Below are positions 10,401 through 19,373 of a stretch of DNA of 64,000 nt, piece by piece (position 1 is the stretch's first letter; every line of letters begins with the position of its first letter). This DNA comes from Corynebacterium sp. HMSC078H07. GTDB lineage: Bacteria > Actinomycetota > Actinomycetes > Mycobacteriales > Mycobacteriaceae. The position numbers and the translations under genes are program-made. The DNA lies in assembly GCF_001812805.1 (NCBI RefSeq), contig NZ_KV810490.1, positions 35,532-99,531 on the forward strand, read 5' to 3'. Below the pieces are notes generated by a model that did no database searches, was not told where the DNA came from, and saw nothing but the letters and a program-made list of their open reading frames with translations.

Positions 10401-13400
10401 TTTCGGCAGGCTTAATGCCGACCTTGATGACCTGGTCCACCGGCTGTTCGGTGACCTTCTCCTCCACGGTGGCCTCGCCATCCGGCTGGGAGTTGGTGAC
10501 CTTCTGCGTCACTGTGATGGTCTTCTTGCCTGGCTTGCCCTCGGTGACAGTCTCAGACGTACCAGCCGGCATGTTCGGGTCAAACTCGACCTTCACACCG
10601 AACGGAACGTCAGTCTCAACCGTCTTGGTGGTTTCACCAGTGGTCTTAGTGCCCACACGAATTTCAGCTGCAACCGGTTCCTTGGTGCGCTCAGTTGTCA
10701 CGGTCGGATCGCCATCCGGCTTGCCGTCCTTGATCTTCTGAGTCGAGGTCACAACCTCGGTACCGAGTTCGCCCTGCTTGTCGACGACCTGCTTGCCTGC
10801 CTCCAATTTCGGGTCCGCGGTAATCTTCGTTTCGAACGGCACCGGCTTCTCAGTCTTGGTTACCACAGAGGTCTCTTTAGCCTTCGGGCCGTACTCGATG
10901 ATGCGCTCGACAGGTTCAGTGCGGGCCCTGCTTTCCGCAACCTGTGCTTCACCGTTGGTGCCGGTGAAGGCTGCAGCATAGGAAGCCTCGCCGTTCTTGC
11001 CTTCCTGAATAACCCTAGTCTCGCCCGGAGCGAGGTCAGGGTTCGGTCGCAGGGTCGTGCCGAACGGAATCGGCTCCTTCCATTCCACCTTGTCGGTCGC
11101 CGTGGCCTGCTTGGTACCAACGGTGATGACCTCGTCGACAGGCTGCTTGGTGATCTCCTCGGTGATCTGCGGATCACCGGGCTTGGAGTTGACGATGTCG
11201 CGCTTGATCGTCACCGTCTTCTCACCCGGAACACCTGGCTTCGTCACCTTGGACTCACCAGCAGGCATGTTCGGGTCGTACTTGATGACGACCTTGAACG
11301 GAGCTTCCGTCTTGAAGGTTTCGACGTTCTCACCAGTGGTCATGCCACCAACGCGGATGATCTGCTTGACCGGCTCCTTGGTGCGCTCGGTGGTGATTAC
11401 AGGGTCGCCAGAAGGTTGACCGTCGACAAGCTTCTGCTTAGTCGTAACGGTCTCTTCGCCTTCTTCACCCTTCTGTTTAACGACCTGCTCACCAGCCTTA
11501 AGAGTGTCGTCATAAATGATCTCAGTCTCGAACGGAACGCGGTTCTTCTCGGTGAAGACCAGTTCCTGATCATCAAGGCGCGGGCCATACTCCACGATGC
11601 GTGGCTTCGGATCCTTGGTCACGGTATCCGACGTGGTCTTCACCGTTGGAACACCGCCCGGCTCAAGGGTGGCGTCGAATTTCGCAGTGATGGTGCGCTC
11701 GCCAGCTTCGCCCTCCTGAACAACCTTCACCTCACCCGGCTTGAGTGCCGAGTTCGGACGCATGATGGTATCGAAACCAGTAGCCATGGTCCAGGTCATT
11801 TCATCGGTAGCCTTTGCGGGCTTGGTACCAATGACGACGACCTCATTGACCGGAGCCTTGGTCTGCGACCACTTGCCCTTTCGGTCCTGTACCTCTGTGC
11901 CTGGAACACCTTCGGTTTCGACCTTGTAGGTGCCCTGCGGGACGGTGTCATCGAACTTGTACTCAACATCGAACGGCACCTCGCGCGTCGGGGCATCCTG
12001 GATGTTGATCGGTGCATAAATCCGATCGGTGGAACCATCGGAGTAGGTAACCGTGACCGGAACCTTGATAGAGTCACCCGGCTTCGCGGTCTTAGGTGCA
12101 ATAGCAATTACGTTGCCCTTGTCATCCAGGCCGACCAGCCAATTGCCGTTGGCCGTCGCGACCGTGTACGTCGGATTACCAAACTCGTTTTTATCCCCGG
12201 TTGCAGTGTAGCCATCAGCCGGAGTGATCTTGTATGGCTGATCCTTCGCCACGGTAATACCTTCAGGCAGCTCAATGGTGAGCGGAGAAGTAACCGTCTC
12301 ACCAGGGAACGTAGTCTCCGGCGGGTAGGTCGGATCGACCTCAAAGTTCTGAGTCAAGTTCACCACGGTGGTAACTGGGGTCTCATCAGTTGAGCCATCA
12401 GGGTAGGTCACCGTGACGTTGTGTACGTGCTTGTCGCCCGGCTTTGAGCCAGCAGGCGGGGTTACGGAAACTTCACCGGTTTTCGGATCGATCTTGTAGG
12501 TCCATCCATCAACGGTGTCCTTAGTTCTCGGGTTGTCGCCGTCCATGCCGAAGGAGAAGGTCGTACCTTCCGGTGCACCGTCCCGGTTAACCGAACGCTT
12601 CACCTCAGCGCCTGGCTTGGTGGATTGGACCGGGTAGGTAGGCTCGCTGATGTCCTTCTGGTTCCCCTTCACATTGAACGGTGCGAAGACGGTGTCAGTG
12701 GAACCGTCGATGTACGTGACGGTAACAGGGACATTCACACCGTCACCAGGTCGAGCGTCCTTCGGTGCGGTGGCGGTGACGACACCGTTTTCGTCGACGC
12801 TGATCTTCCATCCATTGAAGTCGGAAGGCACCTTGTAGCGCTGCGACGGATCTTTAGCTAGGTCGCGCTCGGGAATCTTTGATTCGTCCGTGATGTCAGA
12901 CGTAATCACGCCACCCGGCGTCGTGGTCTGCAGCATGTACTGTGCCTCGTAAACCTGACGCATCTCTGCCACAACGACGACGGTAGCGATGGTCCTATCA
13001 GACGAGCCGTCCTTATAGGTGACGCGAACAGGAATATCCGCGGAACTACCAGGAAGCGCTCGCTTGCTAATCGGGGTAGAGATCACACCCGTATCCGGGT
13101 CAATCTTTACGTCTTCCCACTTCAAATTACGCGGAGGCGCAATATAGTCCGGATCATTCGGATCCGTGATGATGGAGAATTTCGGTTCAGAAGCTTCGTG
13201 CATCTTAGTGCGGTCAACCTGGCTGACCGCCAAGTCGCCTGGTCGGCCCGTAACTGTCGGATACACGGGATCGTTTGTACGCGCGTAGGCATCGATGACC
13301 GTAAACTCTGCCGGAACGGTAGCGGTGGAACCGTCTGGGTAGGTTACTTCTACCGGAACGGTGACAGTCGTTCCGTTCTGCACAGTCACATCCGGGGTTG

Positions 13401-15714
13401 CGGTAACCGTACCCTTCTCATCAATGTCGAATTTCCAGTCCTGCGGCAAGTTATCAGGCAACTTGTACTTAGCGAGCTTCGGATCGGACAACATCGTATC
13501 GATATCCGAAGTCACCTTCTCCCCTGCCTTAGTCACCTGCGCAGGGTAGGAAGCGAAGTCCTTGCCGGTGCCATCACCAATAACGTTGATGGTTCCGGTC
13601 ACCACCTGTGGGGTAGCGCCCGTATCGTAGTAAGCCTTCACTGGGATGGTTAGTCGCGCGCCAGGTATAGCTGTTTCCGGAATCGTCGAAGTCAGCTCAC
13701 CAGTATTCTCGTCGATAGTGACTGTCCAGTCACCATACTTGTACTCCAAAGAACCGTCTGGGAAAGTATAGCGATTGGGCTTCTCGTCATCGGTGCGACC
13801 GCCCAAGCCAAGATCCGGCAAGGTTGGCTGAAGCGTAACCGTTTGATTTACGTGGCCAGACTCCGCGGTGTAGTCCGGAACCTTGATCGCATTGACGATC
13901 TGGAAGGGAACCTCAACGGTATCGGTCGTCCCATCTGGGTAGGTAGCGATAACCCTCGGCAAAATCTTGGTGTTGTTCGCAGCAGCTTCCGGCGACGTCG
14001 CCTTGACCTTCACAGTTCCGTCATCATCGACCGTTACTTTCCATCCTTCCGGAACGGACGTAGGGTCAACATCAAAAGACTTGGGCCAGACTGGGTCGTA
14101 TCCCTCAAAGCTGGGCTTTAAATCAAGCTCGGAAACAAGTTCCTTACCAGCTGGGCCCTCGACGGTTCCTCTGACAGCTAATTCCGTAACCTGAGTATCG
14201 TTCGGGTCGATGACAGCGAGCAGCGGAATAATATCTTGCGAGCCATTGGAATAGGTGACGATAACACGAGGCTGAGCAAACGTGCCCGGCATCGGATTGG
14301 CTGGGGTCGTGACCGTGACGTCATAGGTGTTTGGATCTAGCTTGGCGTCCCAACCTCTATAAACGTAGCGCTTATCAAGTTTAACTTCGGCTTCGACGCC
14401 GCCATCCTCACGTCTTCTTATCAAGTCAGCGATCTTGTCACCAACTTGCTTATACGTAAGGGTCTGGGGCCCAGTGACAACTGTATTCGAAGCCTTATCA
14501 ACGCCAGAGGTCACCGATTGCTGGACCGGCGAATACTCCGGATCGTGGAACTGGGTGTCGTCGAAGCTCCACTGATAGTTGCTCACTACGTTGGCCTTAT
14601 TGTAGCGAGATAGCGAATTAGAGCTATCAAAAGCACTGCCTTCGCCGCCGTTATTCTTCTCAGCAGCAGCTTGAAGCTGCTCCACAGAACGCGGCTTGGC
14701 CAACACGCTAAACCGCATGCCCTGCTGTTGACTCAGCTTCGTGCCCTTGTACTCCGGCATGGTGTAGTAGATATCGCCGGTAGTCTGATCAATACGCAGG
14801 CTCGACGTGCCACCACCGGAAGCAGCGGTGTCGCTCGTTCCGATGAAGCTACCCTGGGCGTCGTAGGCCTCCACAACCATGCGGGACAGGGAATCATCCA
14901 CGCCCCCATTTTTAATCGCTGGAACGTTAATCTTACCGACCTTGAGCTCTTCGCCCGGCCTGATCACCAGCTTTTCTCGGTTCTCCCAGGATACCGAGAT
15001 CGGATTACATTCGATGTTCTCGCTCGGCCACGGGTTCACGATGGCCGTAAAGGATGCACTGCCCCCCCCCTGGGTGGCAAACGGGCCGGAGGTACGGTCA
15101 GCCTTATAGTTTCCCTGCCAGGCGTAACGTACCGGGTTAGCGGCAGTGGCTTCAGCGAACTGCTTGACTTTCGCATCGGTCAGTTCCGCGTAGAGGTTCA
15201 GGTTTCGCTGGTCCCTAGAGCCATCAATCACGAGGGCTTCGTCGGCCTTGTCTGTGACTACCTTGTCACCAAAAGTCTGGCCCGCGTCCGTAGCGGGAAT
15301 TTGCGCTGCATCGAGGTACTTACCCATCAGGCCTGAATTGGAAAAGTTCCAATCGGCAAACGTGCGGTCCTTCGAATTATCAAAGGAAACACTCAAGCCC
15401 CAGGCTTTCTTGTTGGGGCTGGTCGCAGACGGCTCAGAGGTATACCAGCTGAAACCAGCCTGGCTGCCCTGCGGAGCGTTCTCCGAGACAACACACGAGC
15501 CAGCCGGCAGATCCGAGGCCTTCTGGGCATCCTGCTCCACCGCTCCCGACTTGTCGCGGATACCCCCGGAGAACTCCGCAGCGGTGGCTTCGGGAACCAC
15601 CGTATTAAAAGAGGTGATGCTGAGGCCACTCAGCGCGAGCGTAATAGCAGAAAGGGCTGCCACTCCTTTACGGGAAGAGCGCCGACGGGCGAAGTCACTT
15701 CGTGGTGCATTCAT
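7480..15714 (-). CDS. Giant LPxTG-type (LASTG) surface protein with Rib-like and G5-like repeats
   Basis: 2744 residues, secreted and probably sortase-anchored. Seen in order: signal peptide (Arg-rich start, hydrophobic core, cleavage likely after ATAA at residue 46); a unique N-terminal region (~50-430) with two cysteines; about eight Rib/alpha-like repeats (~440-1240) with recurring TYPDGSTD motifs; twelve G5-like repeats (~1240-2155) arranged mainly as a three-module super-repeat; two more Rib-like repeats (~2175-2370); a Pro/Thr/Glu stalk with TVTVTEDPS repeats; an extra hydrophobic stretch (~2590-2608); and a sorting signal LASTG (2710-2714), membrane helix and RRRKES tail. Rib and G5 domains are known from adhesins and biofilm proteins, so a long cell-wall stalk for adhesion is inferred. 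A run of nine G in codons 215-218 is a possible phase-variation site. It is monocistronic, with its own terminator. The 1197-codon plus-strand frame inside is a shadow. Confidence 0.93.
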   Translation of the reverse strand: MNAPRSDFARRRSSRKGVAALSAITLALSGLSITSFNTVVPEATAAEFSGGIRDKSGAVEQDAQKASDLPAGSCVVSENAPQGSQAGFSWYTSEPSATSPNKKAWGLSVSFDNSKDRTFADWNFSNSGLMGKYLDAAQIPATDAGQTFGDKVVTDKADEALVIDGSRDQRNLNLYAELTDAKVKQFAEATAANPVRYAWQGNYKADRTSGPFATQGGGSASFTAIVNPWPSENIECNPISVSWENREKLVIRPGEELKVGKINVPAIKNGGVDDSLSRMVVEAYDAQGSFIGTSDTAASGGGTSSLRIDQTTGDIYYTMPEYKGTKLSQQQGMRFSVLAKPRSVEQLQAAAEKNNGGEGSAFDSSNSLSRYNKANVVSNYQWSFDDTQFHDPEYSPVQQSVTSGVDKASNTVVTGPQTLTYKQVGDKIADLIRRREDGGVEAEVKLDKRYVYRGWDAKLDPNTYDVTVTTPANPMPGTFAQPRVIVTYSNGSQDIIPLLAVIDPNDTQVTELAVRGTVEGPAGKELVSELDLKPSFEGYDPVWPKSFDVDPTSVPEGWKVTVDDDGTVKVKATSPEAAANNTKILPRVIATYPDGTTDTVEVPFQIVNAIKVPDYTAESGHVNQTVTLQPTLPDLGLGGRTDDEKPNRYTFPDGSLEYKYGDWTVTIDENTGELTSTIPETAIPGARLTIPVKAYYDTGATPQVVTGTINVIGDGTGKDFASYPAQVTKAGEKVTSDIDTMLSDPKLAKYKLPDNLPQDWKFDIDEKGTVTATPDVTVQNGTTVTVPVEVTYPDGSTATVPAEFTVIDAYARTNDPVYPTVTGRPGDLAVSQVDRTKMHEASEPKFSIITDPNDPDYIAPPRNLKWEDVKIDPDTGVISTPISKRALPGSSADIPVRVTYKDGSSDRTIATVVVVAEMRQVYEAQYMLQTTTPGGVITSDITDESKIPERDLAKDPSQRYKVPSDFNGWKISVDENGVVTATAPKDARPGDGVNVPVTVTYIDGSTDTVFAPFNVKGNQKDISEPTYPVQSTKPGAEVKRSVNRDGAPEGTTFSFGMDGDNPRTKDTVDGWTYKIDPKTGEVSVTPPAGSKPGDKHVHNVTVTYPDGSTDETPVTTVVNLTQNFEVDPTYPPETTFPGETVTSPLTIELPEGITVAKDQPYKITPADGYTATGDKNEFGNPTYTVATANGNWLVGLDDKGNVIAIAPKTAKPGDSIKVPVTVTYSDGSTDRIYAPINIQDAPTREVPFDVEYKFDDTVPQGTYKVETEGVPGTEVQDRKGKWSQTKAPVNEVVVIGTKPAKATDEMTWTMATGFDTIMRPNSALKPGEVKVVQEGEAGERTITAKFDATLEPGGVPTVKTTSDTVTKDPKPRIVEYGPRLDDQELVFTEKNRVPFETEIIYDDTLKAGEQVVKQKGEEGEETVTTKQKLVDGQPSGDPVITTERTKEPVKQIIRVGGMTTGENVETFKTEAPFKVVIKYDPNMPAGESKVTKPGVPGEKTVTIKRDIVNSKPGDPQITEEITKQPVDEVITVGTKQATATDKVEWKEPIPFGTTLRPNPDLAPGETRVIQEGKNGEASYAAAFTGTNGEAQVAESRARTEPVERIIEYGPKAKETSVVTKTEKPVPFETKITADPKLEAGKQVVDKQGELGTEVVTSTQKIKDGKPDGDPTVTTERTKEPVAAEIRVGTKTTGETTKTVETDVPFGVKVEFDPNMPAGTSETVTEGKPGKKTITVTQKVTNSQPDGEATVEEKVTEQPVDQVIKVGIKPAENSEKAEWTVPVPYSTTVRVNPDLKPGETRVVQKGENGEKSFTAIFRSVGDESYVAEGETTKEPVEEIIEYGPQAEDTSVVTKTEKPVPFETEIVFDDSLKAGEKVVDKQGENGTEVVTSTQKIVDGKPDGDPTVTTERTKEPVNAKIRVGTKTEGTYTTESEVAVPFETEIQFDDSLPAGTQETVQEGKPGKDKVTTTQTIENSKVTGITTETKPVDEPVKKIIKVGTKGKTTSKTIEWTENTPFEVEVRENPNLKAGETKVVQEGKPGEVKHTVKVTSDNGEISTKDDTEEISKPTKQIIEVGTAPTQTELTDKHTEQTPYETLIETDPNLEAGKVVEDQAGSFGEKEVTKVWKLKDGKVVGDPETTEDVTKEPTPRKLRVGTKVVTETQTETEAEKVTETKEVPVQLDRGFYGVELTKPGEPASQNIKDGSEGNTYEIGELPAGWTATVDENGTVTATPPADAKSGDYAEIPVTVTPEGGKPYTATATFIVKDDQPVDPTQPTETEVITAPTYNPAVIEASDTQTVDINYGHTDGNTYELGEVPAGWTVTIDETTGQLTVMPPDDTPSGTIQEIPVTVTTEDGQTFNVKTVIGVISDNCGCEPVEPNEPTDEPTDEPTGTPTDEPEEPTVKPEVPTTVTVTETVDPSNPTPSEDPKGPEPTDEQPTGDVSTTTVTVTETKESPKPSEPTPSDDPKEPEPKPTVTVTVTEDPSKPTPTDETTSTVPTSDNPKPSDENPTVTVTVTEDPSEPSPTDDTTPAEPSAEETPSEDPTTPVEPSDPTDPDTPAEPSDPTDPNEPTEPDTPSDPNEPRIPEVGSLWPILIPLVLVPAVIGHFINQPGSPAPKLPGLPLKPQKPEDAIKDLQPKAPGEAEQPQPQAPVENEQPKPQDPQAPVESERSNSVESNDVQPSQSDNTSRYTGKSPSTTDSKKSTNSGLLASTGANVLGLLAAGLALIAGAALLLRPGRRRKES
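15062..15070. repeat. Nine-base C/G homopolymer inside the surface-protein gene
   Basis: C9 on the plus strand, G9 in the coding sense, spanning codons 215-218 (Gln-Gly-Gly-Gly). It is in frame here. A gain or loss of one base would truncate the protein shortly after, before any repeat domain. Confidence 0.9.
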
Positions 15715-16100
15715 TCCTTAGGTCCTTTCAAATGCAGTACCCTGCCTCACCCAACATTGGGCAACCCGATAGTCGCTGTGACTTATCAAGACATTGCTTC
15801 ACAAATCCTCTTGAGAATAGACAGAAAAAAGGCAGATGGTCACCTTGGATATTACCCGCCGTCACAGAAAATCTCAAGGAAAACAGGCTTTTACCTGGGA
15901 TTTCTAAGAAAAACTACCCGCCTCATGGGAATTATAATTTTTCCTGAACCACCCACCCTGTGAGAAACTGATCCGTTTCTGCACTGAAGGAACGGGCGGT
16001 TCGGTGAGACGTCGCCAAGCAGGGCGTGCCCATCGGCGTTTTATACAGTCCTGGGACATCGCTCAGATGCCTGGAGCTTCACCCCTTATGCCTGTCTCTT
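15715..16100. other. Intergenic region upstream of the surface-protein gene
   Basis: This AT-richer stretch of 386 bp separates the surface-protein gene from the lipoprotein gene, both on the minus strand. On the minus strand a ribosome-binding sequence GAAAGGACC lies just before the ATG at 15714, and a palindromic ATTATAAT near 15932-15939 could be a -10 element, which would leave a leader of about 210 nt. Short plus-strand open frames (68-81 codons) have no convincing start signals and are not called. No inverted repeat strong enough to name as an operator was seen. Confidence 0.4.
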
Positions 16101-16877
16101 CTAGGATTCCTCATGGACCAAATCCGAACCGCCGGAAGAGTTGGAGTCGCCCTCCTCATTAAGGTTTTGCTGGAGGTTGGCCTCCATCCAGGCACGCACG
16201 ACTGCCTCAAAGTCGTCGGAGTCCTTCACGTCCTGCACTACCTCGTCGAGGTCCTGCGCGGTAAGGAACTTGGTGAAGGAGGCGACTTCGAGCTTCTCGT
16301 CGCGGTTGAACAGGCCATCTTGGTAGACCACGACGTAATTCTGCGGCAGCTCCGGCTTGGCGTTCGGGCAGCCTTGAGCGCCTGCGGGTTCCACTACGGA
16401 CAGCTCCGGCGGCATCGACGCCATGAGCGCGATGTGTGCACGCTCCAAGAAATCTACGTCTTTTGTGCCCTCATCCTGAGCGGCCGCGTAGTCTTTCGAT
16501 ATCGCGCGGGCTTCCGCTGGATTAAAGGCGTTCAAAAACTCACCCGTGCAGCCTACAAAAAAGTTGCCGGTGCGGCTCACGCCGCCAGTATGTCCAGTGC
16601 CGCGCCGCACCACCATGGGATCCTGGGACACGGTGACTGCGCGTCCTTCATCGAGCAGGGTCTGGCGGTAGATTTCCGCCAGCACGCGCTGCTTGTGGGA
16701 CGTCGGGTCAATCATGATGGTGATGGGCGAGGACGCAAAAGGTTGCGGGTCCGGTTTGGGTTCATACTCGGAGCACGCGCTTATCGACGCCCCCACGATC
16801 CCCACCATTGCCACCCCAACAACGCGGGAGAAGGTTCGGGAAGGTGCAGCAAGGCGGGGCATCAAAATCTGGCGCAT
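16101..16877 (-). CDS. Lipoprotein of unknown function
   Basis: 258 residues from ATG at 16877, chosen because GAAAGA sits directly upstream and because the product then starts with a normal lipoprotein signal (MRQILMPRL). The frame is open 15 codons further. Lipobox SISAC places the modified Cys at residue 35, so the mature protein is membrane-anchored and exported. The mature part starts ITIMIDPTSHKQRVLAEIY, which superficially resembles substrate-binding proteins of osmoprotectant transporters (an early 'x-LAEIY' helix), but no transporter genes are adjacent and the C-terminus is a Ser/Gly/Asp-rich tail. I do not assign a function. It lies divergent from mrp. Confidence 0.8.
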   Translation of the reverse strand: MRQILMPRLAAPSRTFSRVVGVAMVGIVGASISACSEYEPKPDPQPFASSPITIMIDPTSHKQRVLAEIYRQTLLDEGRAVTVSQDPMVVRRGTGHTGGVSRTGNFFVGCTGEFLNAFNPAEARAISKDYAAAQDEGTKDVDFLERAHIALMASMPPELSVVEPAGAQGCPNAKPELPQNYVVVYQDGLFNRDEKLEVASFTKFLTAQDLDEVVQDVKDSDDFEAVVRAWMEANLQQNLNEEGDSNSSGGSDLVHEES

Positions 16878-17038
16878 TCTTTCTTTTTGACCGGACAAGG
16901 CACAGGACATCAAGCACAACATGTCACAACTAACGGGCCGCAGCGCTTAGCTGCAGCGTCTGGCTGAATCTTACACACCCCGTAGCCCTCATGCGGTGTG
17001 GCTCTCCTCAATGGAGGATGACTAGACTGGTGCGAGTT

Positions 17039-18178
17039 ATGACTAGCGCAATTACTGAATCTGCTGTTCGTTCCGCGCTTGAGCGCGTCGACGACCCTGA
17101 AATCGGCCGTCCCATCACTGAGCTCGGCATGGTGAAGGCCGTGACCGTCAACGGGGCGGATGTGGACATCGAGCTGTATCTCACCATCGCCGGCTGCCCG
17201 ATGAAGAGCACCATCGAATCCAACACCCGCGCAGCCGTCGCTGAGATTGATGGCGTGGGTGAGATTTCCATCTCCATGACGCCGATGAGCGATGAGCAAC
17301 GCAAGGAGCTCAAGCAGAAGCTGCGCGGTGGGCAGGCTGAGCCGGAGATTCCTTTTGCCAAGCCGGAGTCCACCACCCGCGTATTCGCCGTAGCATCCGG
17401 CAAGGGTGGTGTGGGCAAGTCCTCCGTCACGGTGAATCTAGCAGCTGCTCTCGTGGAGAAGGGCCTCAAGGTCGGCATTGTGGACGCCGATATTTATGGC
17501 CACTCCGTCCCCAGCCTGCTCGGCTCCACTGCGGGCCCCACAGTGCTTGACGACGAAATGCTGCTTCCCCCCATCTCCCATGGCATCAAGCACATTTCCA
17601 TTGGTCAGTTCGTTGAGGGTAATGCTCCCGTCGTCTGGCGCGGCCCCATGCTGCACCGCGCACTCCAGCAGTTCCTCGCAGATGTCTTCTGGGGTGACCT
17701 AGATGTTCTCCTCCTCGACCTTCCGCCGGGCACCGGTGACGTGGCGCTGTCGGTAGCGCAGCTCATTCCGAATGCTGAGCTACTCATCGTGACCACCCCG
17801 CAGGCTGCGGCTGCCGAGGTTGCCGAGCGCGCCGGTTCCATTTCCCAGCAAACGCGCCAGCGCGTTGCCGGCGTCATTGAGAACATGGGCGCCATGGTCA
17901 TGCCGGATGGCTCCACCATGGACATTTTCGGTGAAGGCGGCGGACAGGTCGTGGCTGAGCGCCTTAGCGTGCTGTTGGGCCACGAGGTTCCGCTCATGGC
18001 TTCCATCCCACTGGACCCCGCCCTGCGCGCTGCTGGCGACGAGGGAACGCCCATCGTTATCAAGGCGCCACAGTCCCCCGCCACCCAGGCCATCAACTCG
18101 GTGGCAGACTCCATCGCCGTGCGCTCGGATTCCCTCGTGGGTAAGAAGCTCGGCCTCGGTGTAACCCGTAAAAACTAG
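17039..18178 (+). CDS. mrp: Mrp/NBP35-family P-loop ATPase (iron-sulfur cluster carrier)
   Basis: 379 residues from ATG at 17039; TAGACT at 17022-17027 would give a very short leader. In-frame starts at 17018 and 16991 are less likely. Seen: an N-terminal MIP18/DUF59 domain (~5-80, with ERVDDPEIGRP), then the deviant Walker A SGKGGVGKSSVTVN (~121-134), switch motif VDADIYGHSVPSLLG (~150) and DLPPGTGDVAL (~225). Family knowledge: Mrp/ApbC proteins bind and transfer [4Fe-4S] clusters with ATP hydrolysis in the cytosol. The CxxC near the C-terminus found in many homologues is not evident here. It is convergent with tatB, 10 bp apart, as in other corynebacteria and mycobacteria. Confidence 0.93.
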   Translation: MTSAITESAVRSALERVDDPEIGRPITELGMVKAVTVNGADVDIELYLTIAGCPMKSTIESNTRAAVAEIDGVGEISISMTPMSDEQRKELKQKLRGGQAEPEIPFAKPESTTRVFAVASGKGGVGKSSVTVNLAAALVEKGLKVGIVDADIYGHSVPSLLGSTAGPTVLDDEMLLPPISHGIKHISIGQFVEGNAPVVWRGPMLHRALQQFLADVFWGDLDVLLLDLPPGTGDVALSVAQLIPNAELLIVTTPQAAAAEVAERAGSISQQTRQRVAGVIENMGAMVMPDGSTMDIFGEGGGQVVAERLSVLLGHEVPLMASIPLDPALRAAGDEGTPIVIKAPQSPATQAINSVADSIAVRSDSLVGKKLGLGVTRKN

Positions 18179-18188
18179 TACGCCACGC

Positions 18189-18773
18189 TTACGTGACGTC
18201 TTCCCACGAGACGCTGCCCCCGCCGGTGGATGCATTCCCGCCGCGCGGGGGTTGCTCTTTCTCAGGGGAGCTGGCGTTAGGGTCGGCGTAAATCTGGGAG
18301 TAATCAAAGGTCGGGCGGCCTGGCTGCGGCGAGCGCTGCTCGTGCGGATCCTGCGCTGCTGGCTGTGGCCCACCGGTCTGCTGTGGCGCCTGCCCGGTCT
18401 GAGCCGCAGGGGACGGCATGTCCCTTTGAGCGGGGTCCGTGCTGTGTTTGATGTCCTCCGCCATCTTCTTCGGGTTGAAGTCATCCCAGGCGGAATCGTC
18501 GCCGTCGAAAAGCGCCTTTGTGATGACACCACGTGGTCCCAAGCGCGTCCACTCCATCGCCTGCCCGAGGGGCACGCGGAGGTCATCGAATTCCGAACCC
18601 AATCCGTTCATCTCACCATTGAGCTCCGCTTTGGCATTGTTAATGGCCTTGCGCGCCGCGTAGATGGCCGCACGCACGTCCATAATCACGCCGGGGAGGC
18701 GCTCCGGACCAATGATGACGAGGCCGAGGAGAACAATAGTGATGATCTCCAGCCAACCGATTGAGGAAAACAC
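18189..18773 (-). CDS. tatB: Sec-independent protein translocase subunit TatB
   Basis: 194 residues from GTG at 18773. Seen: a single N-terminal membrane helix MFSSIGWLEIITIVLLGLVI, the hinge GPERLPG, an amphipathic helix (MDVRAAIYAARKAINNAKAE), and a long polar Pro/Gln-rich C-terminal tail. TatB forms the substrate receptor with TatC for twin-arginine export of folded proteins, such as the formate dehydrogenase type found elsewhere in the window. TAAGAT lies 6 nt before the GTG on the minus strand, suggesting a leaderless transcript. It follows cseE and sigE on the same strand, the conserved actinobacterial order. Confidence 0.93.
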   Translation of the reverse strand: MFSSIGWLEIITIVLLGLVIIGPERLPGVIMDVRAAIYAARKAINNAKAELNGEMNGLGSEFDDLRVPLGQAMEWTRLGPRGVITKALFDGDDSAWDDFNPKKMAEDIKHSTDPAQRDMPSPAAQTGQAPQQTGGPQPAAQDPHEQRSPQPGRPTFDYSQIYADPNASSPEKEQPPRGGNASTGGGSVSWEDVT

Positions 18774-18850
18774 GAAACTATCTTAACCACTTTGCCGGCA
18801 GGATCTGGGACGAGCATGCCGCGCTTACTGAGCACGAGCACTCTCCCAGC

Positions 18851-19300
18851 TCAGCCGCGCTGATTGTGCTTAATGGCGCGCATCACCATCTCCACCTTGT
18901 CCAGGAAATCCTGGCGCGGCTGGCAGGCAGGTTCCTCCGCATCGGGACCTGGACCCGCCCCTTGGTGAGCAATACCGGCCAGTTTGGCCATGAGGGATTC
19001 CGGGGCTCTCACGTGTGATTCCACGCTGCATTCACGGACCCACTCGGAGGCGTTGCGCTGATGGTGAATTTCGGCGCGGCACTCGGCACAGTGCACGAGG
19101 TGGACGCGCACGCGGTGCGCATATTTTGCGGGCATTTCCCCATCCACGAAAGCCACGATGGCTTCCGGGCCCAAATGCCCGATGGTGTCCGCGCGCTGTG
19201 CGCGAGCCTTAGCCTTATCACGGACCTTGGCCTGTGCCTCCGTAAAGATGCCGGGCAAGGAATGGGAACGCTCGTGGGACTTGCCATTTAACGACTCCAC
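18851..19300 (-). CDS. cseE: Zinc-binding anti-sigma factor for SigE
   Basis: 149 residues from GTG at 19300, chosen because AAAGGAG lies eight bases upstream; the longer open frame to 19507 has no such signal and overlaps sigE. Seen: the ZAS signature HLVHCAEC (H-x3-C-x2-C), preceded by GPEAIVAFVDGEMPAKYAHR, as in RseA/CseE anti-sigma factors. These bind the ECF sigma factor encoded upstream and release it under envelope or thiol stress. No transmembrane helix is visible, so it is a cytosolic anti-sigma factor as in mycobacterial RseA. It lies 73 bp downstream of sigE; a small hairpin (CCCCT/AGGGG at 19336-19349) sits in that gap. Confidence 0.9.
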   Translation of the reverse strand: MESLNGKSHERSHSLPGIFTEAQAKVRDKAKARAQRADTIGHLGPEAIVAFVDGEMPAKYAHRVRVHLVHCAECRAEIHHQRNASEWVRECSVESHVRAPESLMAKLAGIAHQGAGPGPDAEEPACQPRQDFLDKVEMVMRAIKHNQRG

Positions 19301-19373
19301 GAAACGTTCTCCTTTCGTCCTCAATCTTCGGGCCGCCCCTATCGAGGGGGCTAGTTGTTGGCCAAGTCTAGCG

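Noticed and set aside
8800..12393. 1197-codon plus-strand frame inside the surface-protein gene
   Set aside because: It is the shadow of a repetitive, Thr/Val/Glu-rich gene; the product has no domain and no start signal, whereas the minus strand has signal peptide, repeats, sorting signal and terminator.
15702..15963. Two plus-strand frames of 68-81 codons upstream of the adhesin
   Set aside because: No start signal, no recognisable product, one overlaps the start of the adhesin gene.
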